Assembly (NCBI GenBank): GCA_031411935.1
Contig: JANOBY010000036.1
Span: forward strand, 1 to 17,349
From: JAQGHR01 sp031411935
GTDB taxonomy: Bacteria; Planctomycetota; Planctomycetia; Isosphaerales; Isosphaeraceae
Reading direction: 5' to 3'
DNA: 17,349 nucleotides
The notes beneath the pieces are model-generated. The model saw nothing but the letters and a program-made list of their open reading frames with translations, was not told where the DNA came from and searched no databases. How positions within the stretch are numbered: the stretch's first letter is position 1; every line of letters begins with the position of its first letter. Made by a program: the position numbers and the translations under genes. Below are positions 7,194-14,533 of the stretch, piece after piece.

Positions 7194-8753
7194 ATGGGCA
7201 TGAATTCGATCCCCAAGCACCGAACCGGTATCGAGGGATTCGATCTCATCTCCGACGGTGGATTGCCGCGAGGCCGAACGTCGCTCGTGGTCGGCACCGC
7301 CGGAAGCGCCAAGACCGTGTTTGCGGTCCAGTTCCTCGCCTGCGGAATTTCCGAGTTCGATGAGCCCGGCGTTTTCGTGACCTTCGAGGAGACGCCCCAG
7401 GACATTCGTCGCAACGTCGAAGGGTTCAACTGGGACATCGCCTCCTGGGAGAAGGGGAACCGGTGGGCGTTCGTCGATGCCTCTCCCGAGGTTCATCAGG
7501 AGCCCACGATCGAATCCGGGTCCTATGACCTGGGCGCCCTGCACGCCCGCGTGGAGCACGCCGTCACGCGGATCGGGGCGAAGCGGATCGCGATCGACTC
7601 GATCGGCGGCCTCTTCATGCAACTGGAGAACGCGTCTCTGGTTCGTAGCGAGCTTTTCCGGCTCATGGGCCGCCTCAAGCAACTCGGCGTGACGGGGATC
7701 ATCACGGGCGAGCGAGTTGAGGAGTACGGCCCGATCTCGCGCTACGGGGTCGAGGAGTTCGTCTCCGACAACGTGATCGTCTTCCGCAACGTGCTTGACG
7801 ACGAATTGAGGCGCAGGACGGTCGAAATCTTGAAGTTCCGCGGGACCAATCACCAGAAGGGACAATGGCCGTTCACGGTGGTCTCGGGCCGCGGGATCGT
7901 GATCCTGCCCCTGTCGGCCATGCAGCTCCACCAGCGGTCCTCGGAGATACGGGTGACCACGGGGGATCCGATCCTCGACGAGATGACCGGCGGCGGATTC
8001 TTCCGGGATTCGATCATCCTGGTGTCGGGGCCGACCGGCACGGGTAAAACCCTCATTTCCACCGAGTTTCTGGCCGGAGGCGTACGCAAGGGGGAACGCT
8101 GCCTGCTCTTTGCCTTCGAGGAGAGCCGCGAGCAGCTCAACCGCAACGCCAGGGGTTGGGGGGTAGATTTCTCCGACTTCGAGTCTCGGGGGCTCCTGAA
8201 GATCGTTTGCACCTACCCGGAAGCGGCCACCCTGGAGGATCATCTGATCTCCATGAAAGGCGTGCTTGAGGAATACCGCCCCGATCGCGTGGTCGTGGAC
8301 AGCGTGTCGGCCCTGGAACGCGGGTTCTCGTCCAAGGCCTTCCGCGAGTTTGTGATCGGCCTCAGCGCGTTCATCAAACATCGGGAGATCCCGGCGCTCT
8401 TCACCGCGACGACCAACGAACTCCTCGGCGGGAGCTCGATTACCGAGGCCCAGATCTCCTCGACCACCGATTCGATCATCCTCCTGCGTTACGTGGAGAC
8501 GCTCGGCCAGATGAGGCGAGGCCTGGCCGTGCTGAAGATGCGGGGATCGATGCACGACAAGGAGATCCGGGAATTCACCATCGACGGCAGCGGGATGCAC
8601 CTTGGGCGTGCGTTCCAGAGTGTTCACGGGATCCTCTCCGGCAACTTCACCCACGTCGAGGCCGGCGCGAATAACGTGACTGCCCTGTTCGACGCCGAGG
8701 ACAACGGCGGACCGTATTCTGGCGAGGATTCGGATGAACACGGACGGGGTTAG
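7194..8753 (+). CDS. kaiC: KaiC double-domain ATPase/kinase, KaiA-independent type
   Basis: The 519-residue protein has tandem RecA-like CI and CII domains, the same length as cyanobacterial KaiC. CI carries Walker A GTAGSAKT (34-41), the glutamate pair E65/E66 in TFEE and Walker B ending at D135. CII carries Walker A GPTGTGKT (279-286), E309/E310 and Walker B D369. KaiC forms a hexamer whose CI hydrolyses ATP and whose CII autophosphorylates. The phosphosite region reads SITEAQISSTTD (415-426), so T417, S422 and S423 correspond to T426, S431 and T432 of Synechococcus, with Thr432 replaced by Ser. The last 35 residues are acidic and Gly-rich and do not resemble the KaiA-binding tail. The Shine-Dalgarno GGAGAGG lies 9 bases before ATG 7194; ATG 7200 is an alternative. 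The end overlaps the kinase gene by 20 bases, suggesting translational coupling. Confidence 0.96.
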   Translation: MGMNSIPKHRTGIEGFDLISDGGLPRGRTSLVVGTAGSAKTVFAVQFLACGISEFDEPGVFVTFEETPQDIRRNVEGFNWDIASWEKGNRWAFVDASPEVHQEPTIESGSYDLGALHARVEHAVTRIGAKRIAIDSIGGLFMQLENASLVRSELFRLMGRLKQLGVTGIITGERVEEYGPISRYGVEEFVSDNVIVFRNVLDDELRRRTVEILKFRGTNHQKGQWPFTVVSGRGIVILPLSAMQLHQRSSEIRVTTGDPILDEMTGGGFFRDSIILVSGPTGTGKTLISTEFLAGGVRKGERCLLFAFEESREQLNRNARGWGVDFSDFESRGLLKIVCTYPEAATLEDHLISMKGVLEEYRPDRVVVDSVSALERGFSSKAFREFVIGLSAFIKHREIPALFTATTNELLGGSSITEAQISSTTDSIILLRYVETLGQMRRGLAVLKMRGSMHDKEIREFTIDGSGMHLGRAFQSVHGILSGNFTHVEAGANNVTALFDAEDNGGPYSGEDSDEHGRG

Positions 8754-10329
8754 TCCTGCGGGGCAGGCGGCCCGGGGCGAACCGGAGCACGAATCCCTGA
8801 ACGCCAGCGAGGCACGCTTCCGCGCGGTCATCACAAGCAACGCCGATGGCATGATCGTGGTCGCCGAGGATGGCATCATCCTCTTCGCGAATCCTGCGGC
8901 CGAGAAGCTCCTGGGGCGATCCCGCGAGACGCTTGTGGGGACCGATTTCGGCCGGCCGATCATTCCCGGCGAGACGATCGAGATCGACGTCTTCCGCGCC
9001 GGATGCGAGCCCCGGATCGCCGAGATGCGCGTGGTGCAGACAGTATGGAACGATCGCCCCGCGGCCCTGGCCTCGTTCCGCGACGTGACCGACCGGAAGC
9101 GTCTGGAGGATGAGCTGAATCGTCGAGTCGCGGAGCTTGCCGAGGCCGATCAGCAGAAGAACACCTTCCTCGCCATGCTCGCCCACGAGCTGAGGAACCC
9201 GCTGGCCCCCGTCCGCAACGCCACCGAGATCCTGAGGCTGAAGCCGCACGACATGCGCACGCTCATCTGGGCGCGGACGATGATCGAGCAGCAGGTCGAG
9301 CACATGACCCGGCTCGTCGACGATCTGATGGATGTCTCGCGGATCACGCGCGGGAAGATCCAGCTGCGGCTCAAGCCGATCCGCCTGTCCGAGGCGATCG
9401 CCAACTCGGTCGCCGCGACCCGATCCTCCCTGGACCAGCGAGGACTGCGCCTGGAAGTTGTTTGCCAGGACGAGGAGATCGTCCTGAGTGCCGACGCGAC
9501 CCGGCTCGAACAGATCTTCGCGAACCTCCTGAACAACGCCGCGAAGTTCTCGGACGATGCCGGCCTGATCCAGATCCACGTGTCGCGCCAGGGTGACAAG
9601 GCCCGGATCGTCGTGCAGGATCATGGGATCGGCATCCCGAGCGAGATGTTGAGCCGCGTTTTCGACCTCTTCGCCCAGGCCGACGCCACGATCGACCGGT
9701 CGCGAGGCGGCCTCGGGATCGGTCTGACCCTGGTCCGGAGCCTCGTGGAGCTTCATGGAGCGTGCGTCCATGCCGAGAGCGACGGGCCGGGACGCGGCAG
9801 TCGATTCGTGCTCGAGTTCCCCACGATCGACGCGCACACGCTGGAGCCGGAATCACCGAAGTATGATCCGTTCGTGCCCGCAAAGCGATTGCGCGTTTTG
9901 ATCGTGGACGACAACCTCTATGCGGCGGAAAGCCTCGGGATGCTCGTGAAGCTGTGGGGCCACGAATCGCATCAGGCTTACGACGGCGGGGAAGCCCTGC
10001 AAGCCGCCGAGACCTATCGGCCCGAGGTGGTCCTGCTCGATATCGGCCTGCCCGTCCTCGACGGTTACGAGGTGGCGAGGAATCTTCGCCAAAGCCAGAG
10101 CCATGCCCAAACCTTGATCGTCGCCATGACGGGGTACGGGCAGGAGGCCGACCGGATGCGGACGCGTGAGGCGGGTTTCGATCATCACATGGTCAAGCCC
10201 GTGGATCTGGATGAGCTCAGAAACCTCCTCATGACGAACCACATAATCACCGAGTTTCCTCCGGAAGCAGACGAAAATCGACCGCTACCGGCAGGTGGTC
10301 TGATGCCCGCCGGGCCATCCGTGTCCTGA
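8734..10329 (+). CDS. PAS-containing hybrid histidine kinase, likely partner of KaiC
   Basis: The protein has 531 residues and no membrane segment or signal peptide, so it is cytoplasmic. A PAS domain occupies about 23-120 (SEARFRAVITSNADGMIVV, ending near FRDVTDRK). A HisKA domain follows with phospho-acceptor H151 in AHELRNPLAPV. The HATPase domain has N-box NLLNNAAKFS (264-273), G1 DHGIGIP (296-302) and G2 GGLGIGLTL (325-333). The C-terminal receiver has acidic pair D392/D393, phospho-acceptor D436 in LLDIGLP, T466 and K488. It should autophosphorylate and pass phosphate to its own receiver or to a histidine phosphotransfer protein. The ATG at 8734, with GAGGA 5 bases upstream, lies inside kaiC in another frame. 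This placement suggests it reads or sets the KaiC state, as SasA and CikA do in cyanobacteria, though it lacks SasA's KaiB-like domain. The last 27 residues overlap the opposite-strand EEP gene. Confidence 0.93.
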   Translation: MNTDGVSPAGQAARGEPEHESLNASEARFRAVITSNADGMIVVAEDGIILFANPAAEKLLGRSRETLVGTDFGRPIIPGETIEIDVFRAGCEPRIAEMRVVQTVWNDRPAALASFRDVTDRKRLEDELNRRVAELAEADQQKNTFLAMLAHELRNPLAPVRNATEILRLKPHDMRTLIWARTMIEQQVEHMTRLVDDLMDVSRITRGKIQLRLKPIRLSEAIANSVAATRSSLDQRGLRLEVVCQDEEIVLSADATRLEQIFANLLNNAAKFSDDAGLIQIHVSRQGDKARIVVQDHGIGIPSEMLSRVFDLFAQADATIDRSRGGLGIGLTLVRSLVELHGACVHAESDGPGRGSRFVLEFPTIDAHTLEPESPKYDPFVPAKRLRVLIVDDNLYAAESLGMLVKLWGHESHQAYDGGEALQAAETYRPEVVLLDIGLPVLDGYEVARNLRQSQSHAQTLIVAMTGYGQEADRMRTREAGFDHHMVKPVDLDELRNLLMTNHIITEFPPEADENRPLPAGGLMPAGPSVS

Positions 10330-10990
10330 CGACTGTGGCGTGATCGACGGCGATCGGGCCCCTGACGAACACCTTGTCCAGCGACGCCATGGGCAGATAC
10401 GCCGGGAATGACCGGAAGCGCGACATGGGGGCCGTGACCTGAGTGAACCCGTGACGCGCCAGGGCCTGATGGTGAAGCGAGTTTCGCCAATCGTTGCTGT
10501 CCCCGGCCACGATCGTCGGCAGAGTGAGGGCCTCGGCCATCCCGGAATGGGTCAGCAGCCTGTCGATCTGCCAGTGCCGTTCGCGTTCGTTCAGCCCGAG
10601 GTGGCCATGGGCCAGGACGAGGCGTCCCTCGGACGTCTCCACCGTCACGATCTGCGCCCCGCGAGGCTTCCGAACTCCCTTGCGTATGGAGAACTGCTCC
10701 GCCTGATGGAAAGGCCAGCGCGAGAGGATCAGGTTCCCATATCCCCCGTCTCCGCGAGGCATAACCAGCTGATCGAGCGACGCGATGCTCCCGAGCGCCT
10801 TGGCCAGGAGCCGGGGCTGGTGGTCATACCGAGAGCGATGGACATCCCGATCCACCTCCTGAAGGCAGACGAGATCCGCGTCGAGTTCCGCGATGACCTC
10901 GATGATGCGATCCAGCCTGTAGCGACGGTCCCGACCGCCGATCCCCTTGTGGATGTTGTACGTGACCAACCGCATCGTAGCGGGCCTCAT
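10247..10990 (-). CDS. Endonuclease/exonuclease/phosphatase (EEP) family protein
   Basis: The protein has 247 residues from ATG 10990. Metal and catalytic residues of the DNase I-like EEP fold are visible: N12 in TYNIHKG, E45 in LQEVD, a histidine-containing AHGHLGL (H128/H130), D164 and N166 in GDSND, and the terminal D231/H232 in SDHLPV. The fold hydrolyses phosphodiesters or phosphomonoesters of nucleic acids, sugars or lipids, and the substrate here is unknown. The ATG overlaps the stop of the upstream gene as ATGA, so translation is probably coupled. The linkage to a cardiolipin synthase matches E. coli ybhP, an EEP gene next to clsB, which favours a lipid or envelope role by context only. 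The 3' end overlaps the convergent histidine kinase gene by 83 bases; the SDH motif is needed, so the overlap looks genuine. Confidence 0.9.
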   Translation of the reverse strand: MRPATMRLVTYNIHKGIGGRDRRYRLDRIIEVIAELDADLVCLQEVDRDVHRSRYDHQPRLLAKALGSIASLDQLVMPRGDGGYGNLILSRWPFHQAEQFSIRKGVRKPRGAQIVTVETSEGRLVLAHGHLGLNERERHWQIDRLLTHSGMAEALTLPTIVAGDSNDWRNSLHHQALARHGFTQVTAPMSRFRSFPAYLPMASLDKVFVRGPIAVDHATVVRTRMARRASDHLPVAVDFRLLPEETR

Positions 10991-11643
10991 TGTGCGTTGA
11001 GGTCGGGCGCGATTCGCTCGACCAGCAGGCCAAACTCGGGCCACGAGAGCTTCCGGGCCAGGTCTTCGAGCCTCTCATGATCGCCCGAGGAGATCGGCCC
11101 GTCCAGCCCTTCCATGGGACGCAATTCGAGAGCCACGACGCCCCGGATGGCACGTCGCGCACCCAGAAAGACCAGTCCGTGAGCGATCGCCCGGTAGAAG
11201 ACCCAGTAACCGACCACGTTCGGCCCCGGGACGAACATGAGCAGGATCGAGGCCGGGGCCAGGATCGAGTCCACGACGAGCCACACGCCATGCTTCTTCA
11301 TCTTGCGGCGGAGGTACGACTTCCAGGCGAGATCCACGGCCGCGGGGTCCCACTCGGTCGAGTGATCGATCAAGACGGAGCCGGCCTTGCGCAGGGAGCG
11401 CAGGAGGTGTTCGTCCGGGGACACGAGCCTCTGCATCGATCGCCACACGCGCCCGACCGACCGACCGAACCATCCCGTCGTCTTGTCGAGTTCTTCCGAG
11501 AGCCTGCGACGCCTGTCGTGGAGGCGACCCCAGAATCCGGGGGCCGGCACGGACGGATCCTCAGGAAGTTCGTTCGGACGATCCTCCGCGAGGAAGGTCG
11601 GGCCATAACCCCGAATGTCGAGCAAGATGACACGGACGAGCAT
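10987..11643 (-). CDS. Small membrane-associated protein of unknown function
   Basis: The frame is open much further upstream inside the cardiolipin synthase gene, but the real start is probably ATG 11643, 11 bases after that gene's stop. This gives 218 residues. The N-terminal half is basic with many Arg and Glu. A hydrophobic region at about 118-160 contains VPGPNVVGYWVFYRAIAHGL, and an amphipathic acidic C-terminus follows. The PGPN and YR-A-H pattern faintly recalls the mitochondrial K+/H+ exchange-related family (Mit_KHE1). This is a memory-based suggestion with low confidence. It lies between a cardiolipin synthase and an EEP protein and overlaps the latter by 4 bases, so it probably belongs to the same membrane-lipid unit. 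I do not recognise a specific function. Confidence 0.75.
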   Translation of the reverse strand: MLVRVILLDIRGYGPTFLAEDRPNELPEDPSVPAPGFWGRLHDRRRRLSEELDKTTGWFGRSVGRVWRSMQRLVSPDEHLLRSLRKAGSVLIDHSTEWDPAAVDLAWKSYLRRKMKKHGVWLVVDSILAPASILLMFVPGPNVVGYWVFYRAIAHGLVFLGARRAIRGVVALELRPMEGLDGPISSGDHERLEDLARKLSWPEFGLLVERIAPDLNAQ

Positions 11644-11654
11644 TCCCGTTCGCC

Positions 11655-13118
11655 TCAGAGATACGGTGAAAAGAGCCTCGCGGCGCCGTCCCTCAGGCGA
11701 ACGGGCAACGAGCGCGAGTCCACCTCGTCCAGGGTTACGGGACGCGAAGCCCGGCGCCGATCGTCGATCAGCGTCCCCACGGACCCGGCGAGCTCGCGGC
11801 CGTAGCACTCCACGTTGAACTCGAAGTTCAATCGTAGGCTCCGCGGGTCCCAGTTTCCCGAACCGAAGATCGTCCAGCATCGGTCCACGACCATCAGCTT
11901 GGTGTGGTCGAACGGAGGGGGCACGGCCAGGATCTTGCATCCGTGCTCGAGGACCTGCCAGTACTGGGCCGTGCTGGCCCACTGCACCAGGGCCAGGTTG
12001 TTGATCTCGGGCAGGAAAATCTCCACGATCACGCCCCTCATGGCCGCGGCGCTCAGGGCCGCCACGAGACGCGAGTCGGGCAAGAAATAGGGCGTGACGA
12101 TCGCCACCGATTCGCGGGCCGAGTTCAAACCCCCGAGGAAGGCAAACAGAAGAACGTCGGCATCGTTGTCGGGGCCGTCGATCACGCCTCGGGCCAAGGC
12201 CTCGCCATGTCTCGTGGTCTCGCAGGACCAGGCGGGACCGTCCAGGACCTCGTTCGTGCGGAAGGCCCAGTCCTCGGCGAAGACCTCGCAAAGGGTGCGG
12301 ACGATCGGGCCCTTCAGCTCGAAATGAAGGTCCTTGCGGGCCGAGGCTCCGGCGTATCGGGCATCGAACTCCGCATCGATATTCATCCCGCCGGTGAAAC
12401 CCACTTGATTGTCCGCGACGAGGATCTTTCGGTGATTTCGCAGATTCATGTAGGGGAAATACGAGGGAGCCAGCGACGGCAGGAACGTCTGAGCGTTCAG
12501 CCCCGCCGCGTGCAGGGCCTTCATGATCGTGGGACGGTGGTAGCGTGCCCCCACGGCATCGACCAGGACCCGCACCTCCACCCCGCGATCCCTCGCACGC
12601 GACAGGGCCTCGACGAACTGCCGACCCACGGGATCGTCGTTGAAGATGTAAGAGGCCAGGCCGACCGAGTGCGCGGCCCCCTCGATGGCCGACAACATGG
12701 CCTCGTACGATTCGGTCCCGCCCACGAGCGGTCGAACGGCGTTGCCCGAGGTGAGCGGACGGCTGGTCACGCTGCCCATGAAGACGACGAGCGGCGCGAG
12801 GTGTTCCGCTTCCGGATCGATGACGCGGGCGAGCTCCTCTCCGGCCACATCGTCATCCACGGCCCTCGCGGGATGGGGCTGTTTGGCCCGCAAGGAAGAC
12901 GCCTTGCGCTGGATGCGGTTGATCCCGAACATCCAGTAGAGGCCGGTGCCCAGGTACGGCGAGAGCCACACCAGCCCGATCCACCCGATCGCCGCCCTCA
13001 CGTCGCGCTTGGTGAGCAGGACATGGGTCGAAGCCCAGGTGGCCATCGCCGCGTGGCCCGCCGTGGCGAGGGCGGGCACCCATTCGGGGTACGAGACCGT
13101 CAGCACCTGCCCCTCCAT
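11655..13118 (-). CDS. Cardiolipin synthase-type phospholipase D protein
   Basis: The protein has 487 residues, close to the 486 of E. coli ClsA. Two N-terminal hydrophobic segments (about 13-35 and 41-64) with KRDVRAAIGWIG and WMFGINRI between and after them match the phospholipase D nuclease N-terminal anchor. Two catalytic HKD motifs follow: NHRKILVAD (H229, K231, D236) with GFTGGMNI, and DHTKLMVVD (H405, K407, D412) with FGSGNWD. Both are complete, so the enzyme should be active. It would transfer a phosphatidyl group between two phosphatidylglycerol molecules, or related lipids, to make cardiolipin at the inner membrane. The start is ATG 13118, 85 bases after ribBA. The 11-base gap to the next gene, and its ATGA overlap with the EEP gene, define a three-gene unit. 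Confidence 0.92.
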   Translation of the reverse strand: MEGQVLTVSYPEWVPALATAGHAAMATWASTHVLLTKRDVRAAIGWIGLVWLSPYLGTGLYWMFGINRIQRKASSLRAKQPHPARAVDDDVAGEELARVIDPEAEHLAPLVVFMGSVTSRPLTSGNAVRPLVGGTESYEAMLSAIEGAAHSVGLASYIFNDDPVGRQFVEALSRARDRGVEVRVLVDAVGARYHRPTIMKALHAAGLNAQTFLPSLAPSYFPYMNLRNHRKILVADNQVGFTGGMNIDAEFDARYAGASARKDLHFELKGPIVRTLCEVFAEDWAFRTNEVLDGPAWSCETTRHGEALARGVIDGPDNDADVLLFAFLGGLNSARESVAIVTPYFLPDSRLVAALSAAAMRGVIVEIFLPEINNLALVQWASTAQYWQVLEHGCKILAVPPPFDHTKLMVVDRCWTIFGSGNWDPRSLRLNFEFNVECYGRELAGSVGTLIDDRRRASRPVTLDEVDSRSLPVRLRDGAARLFSPYL

Positions 13119-13203
13119 GGGGCGATCGTCCCCGGAAGTCTCATCGGCGGTTTGCGTCCTTTTGACTCGTGATGGGACAGGCCCCGAGCGACTGCACGCG
13201 ACC

Positions 13204-14430
13204 TCAAAGCGTCCCGCCGTTTGAGCCGGGGAGTCGATGCCCCATCTTGTCTCTTTTCGTGGCCATGTACACCCGGCTCTCCTCCACGGGAGGGGCGATG
13301 ATGGGCACCTGATCGACGATCTCGAAATCGAAACCTTCGTACACGAAGGCCCGCGTCTTCTTGGGATTGTTCGTCATGAGCCGGACCCGGGAGAGGCCGA
13401 GATCCTTCAGGATCTGCAACCCCACTCCATAGTCGCGAGCATCCGCGGGGTGGCCGAGAGCCTCGTTGGCCTCGACCGTGTCGAGCCCCTGATCTTGCAA
13501 GTTGTAGGCCCGGATCTTCTCCATGAGCCCGATCCCTCGCCCCTCCTGCGGCAGGTAGAGGAGCACCCCCACGCCTTCTCGACCGATCATCTCAAGCGCC
13601 ATGTTCAGCTGGGCCCCACAATCGCAACGAAGCGAGTCGAGCAGGTCGCCGGTGAAGCACGAGGAATGGACGCGGACCAGGGGGGCGGGCACCGACTGGA
13701 GGTCGCCCATCGCGAAGACGATCGGGTTCACGCCGGGCTCGTAATCGATCTCATAACCCAGGATGCGGCCCGTCCCGTAACGCGTGGGCAAAAGGGCCTC
13801 GGCCGCCCGGTGCACGAGCTTCTCGCGACGCCTCCGGTATTTGATCAGAAGTTCGATCGAGACGATCGGCAGTGCGAATTCCGCGGCGAGTTCGTGGAGA
13901 CGCGCCCGGGACGCTCGATCCACCCCGTCGAGGATCTCGCAAAGGACCCCCGCGGGCGTGAGTCCCGCCAGACGCGCGAGGTCCACCGTGGCCTCGGTGT
14001 GGCCGGCGCGGCGCAGGACTCCGCCCTCCTTTGCCAGGAGAGGAAACAGGTGGCCCGGCCGCACCAGGTCCGCGGGCTTGGTCTGCGGGTCCAGAATCGA
14101 GCGAACCGTGAGGGCCCGTTCCGACGCCGTGATTCCCGTCCGGCAGCTCTTGTGGTCCACCGGCACGGTAAACGGGGTCTGGTGCGGCGCGGTGTTGCGC
14201 TCGACCATGGGTTGAAGGTCGAGGCGGGCGGCAAGCTCGGGCATGATGGGCATGCAGACCTGCCCTCGCCCGTGGGTGATCATGAACGCGATCGTCTCGG
14301 GGGTGACCTTATCGGCCGCGACAACGAAGTCGCCCTCGTTCTCCCGATCCTCGTCATCGACCACGATGACCACGCGCCCCTCGGCCAGGGCCGAGATCGC
14401 CTCTTCCACCTTCGAGAATTCCGCGCTCAT
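13204..14430 (-). CDS. ribBA: Bifunctional 3,4-dihydroxy-2-butanone 4-phosphate synthase / GTP cyclohydrolase II
   Basis: The 408-residue protein fuses two riboflavin-pathway enzymes. The N-terminal DHBP synthase (about 1-203) has DDEDRENEGD (25-34), RTGITASERALT (from 97) and the GHLFPLL...RRAGHTEA region ending near 147, which binds ribulose 5-phosphate and Mg2+. The C-terminal GTP cyclohydrolase II has zinc ligands C258, C269 and C271, then LPQEGRGIGL (293-302) and NNPKKTRAF (354-362). Together they supply the carbon skeleton and the pyrimidine precursor for riboflavin, FMN and FAD. ATG 14430 has GGGGGAAG 5 bases upstream and starts directly at the family N-terminus. The frame extends to 14478 but crosses the candidate promoter. 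I see no FMN riboswitch, and the gap is too short for one. No other rib gene is nearby. Confidence 0.96.
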   Translation of the reverse strand: MSAEFSKVEEAISALAEGRVVIVVDDEDRENEGDFVVAADKVTPETIAFMITHGRGQVCMPIMPELAARLDLQPMVERNTAPHQTPFTVPVDHKSCRTGITASERALTVRSILDPQTKPADLVRPGHLFPLLAKEGGVLRRAGHTEATVDLARLAGLTPAGVLCEILDGVDRASRARLHELAAEFALPIVSIELLIKYRRRREKLVHRAAEALLPTRYGTGRILGYEIDYEPGVNPIVFAMGDLQSVPAPLVRVHSSCFTGDLLDSLRCDCGAQLNMALEMIGREGVGVLLYLPQEGRGIGLMEKIRAYNLQDQGLDTVEANEALGHPADARDYGVGLQILKDLGLSRVRLMTNNPKKTRAFVYEGFDFEIVDQVPIIAPPVEESRVYMATKRDKMGHRLPGSNGGTL

Positions 14431-14458
14431 CACGACTTCCCCCAACCGTCGGGCATCA

Positions 14459-14475
14459 CGTACAGGGATTGTACG
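14459..14475. promoter_or_regulatory. 17-base palindrome overlapping the ribBA promoter
   Basis: CGTACA-GGGAT-TGTACG is a perfect 6-bp inverted repeat with a 5-base spacer. It covers the -10 element and probable start point of the candidate ribBA promoter, the position expected for a repressor operator. No regulator is known from the sequence. Confidence 0.35.
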
Positions 14476-14496
14476 CAACGCCGGAAGCCGTGTCGC
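14468..14496 (-). promoter_or_regulatory. Candidate sigma70 promoter of ribBA
   Basis: On the minus strand GCGACA (14496-14491) and TACAAT (14473-14468) are separated by exactly 17 bases, matching 4/6 and 5/6 of consensus. The transcript would start near 14461 with a leader of about 30 bases that includes the ribosome site. Confidence 0.45.
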
Positions 14497-14533
14497 AGGG
14501 CGGACAAAACTCTCCGATCTTCCCTCGCGATCG

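Noticed and set aside
7073..7363. 96-codon frame in the kaiB-kaiC gap as a possible kaiA-like or small regulatory gene
   Set aside because: It runs deep into kaiC out of phase, lacks a ribosome site and has no similarity to KaiA that I can see.
6498..8963. 821-codon open frame antisense to kaiB and kaiC
   Set aside because: It mirrors the codon-position GC bias of the real genes. Its translation is low-complexity and has no recognisable domain, whereas the plus strand encodes clear KaiB and KaiC.
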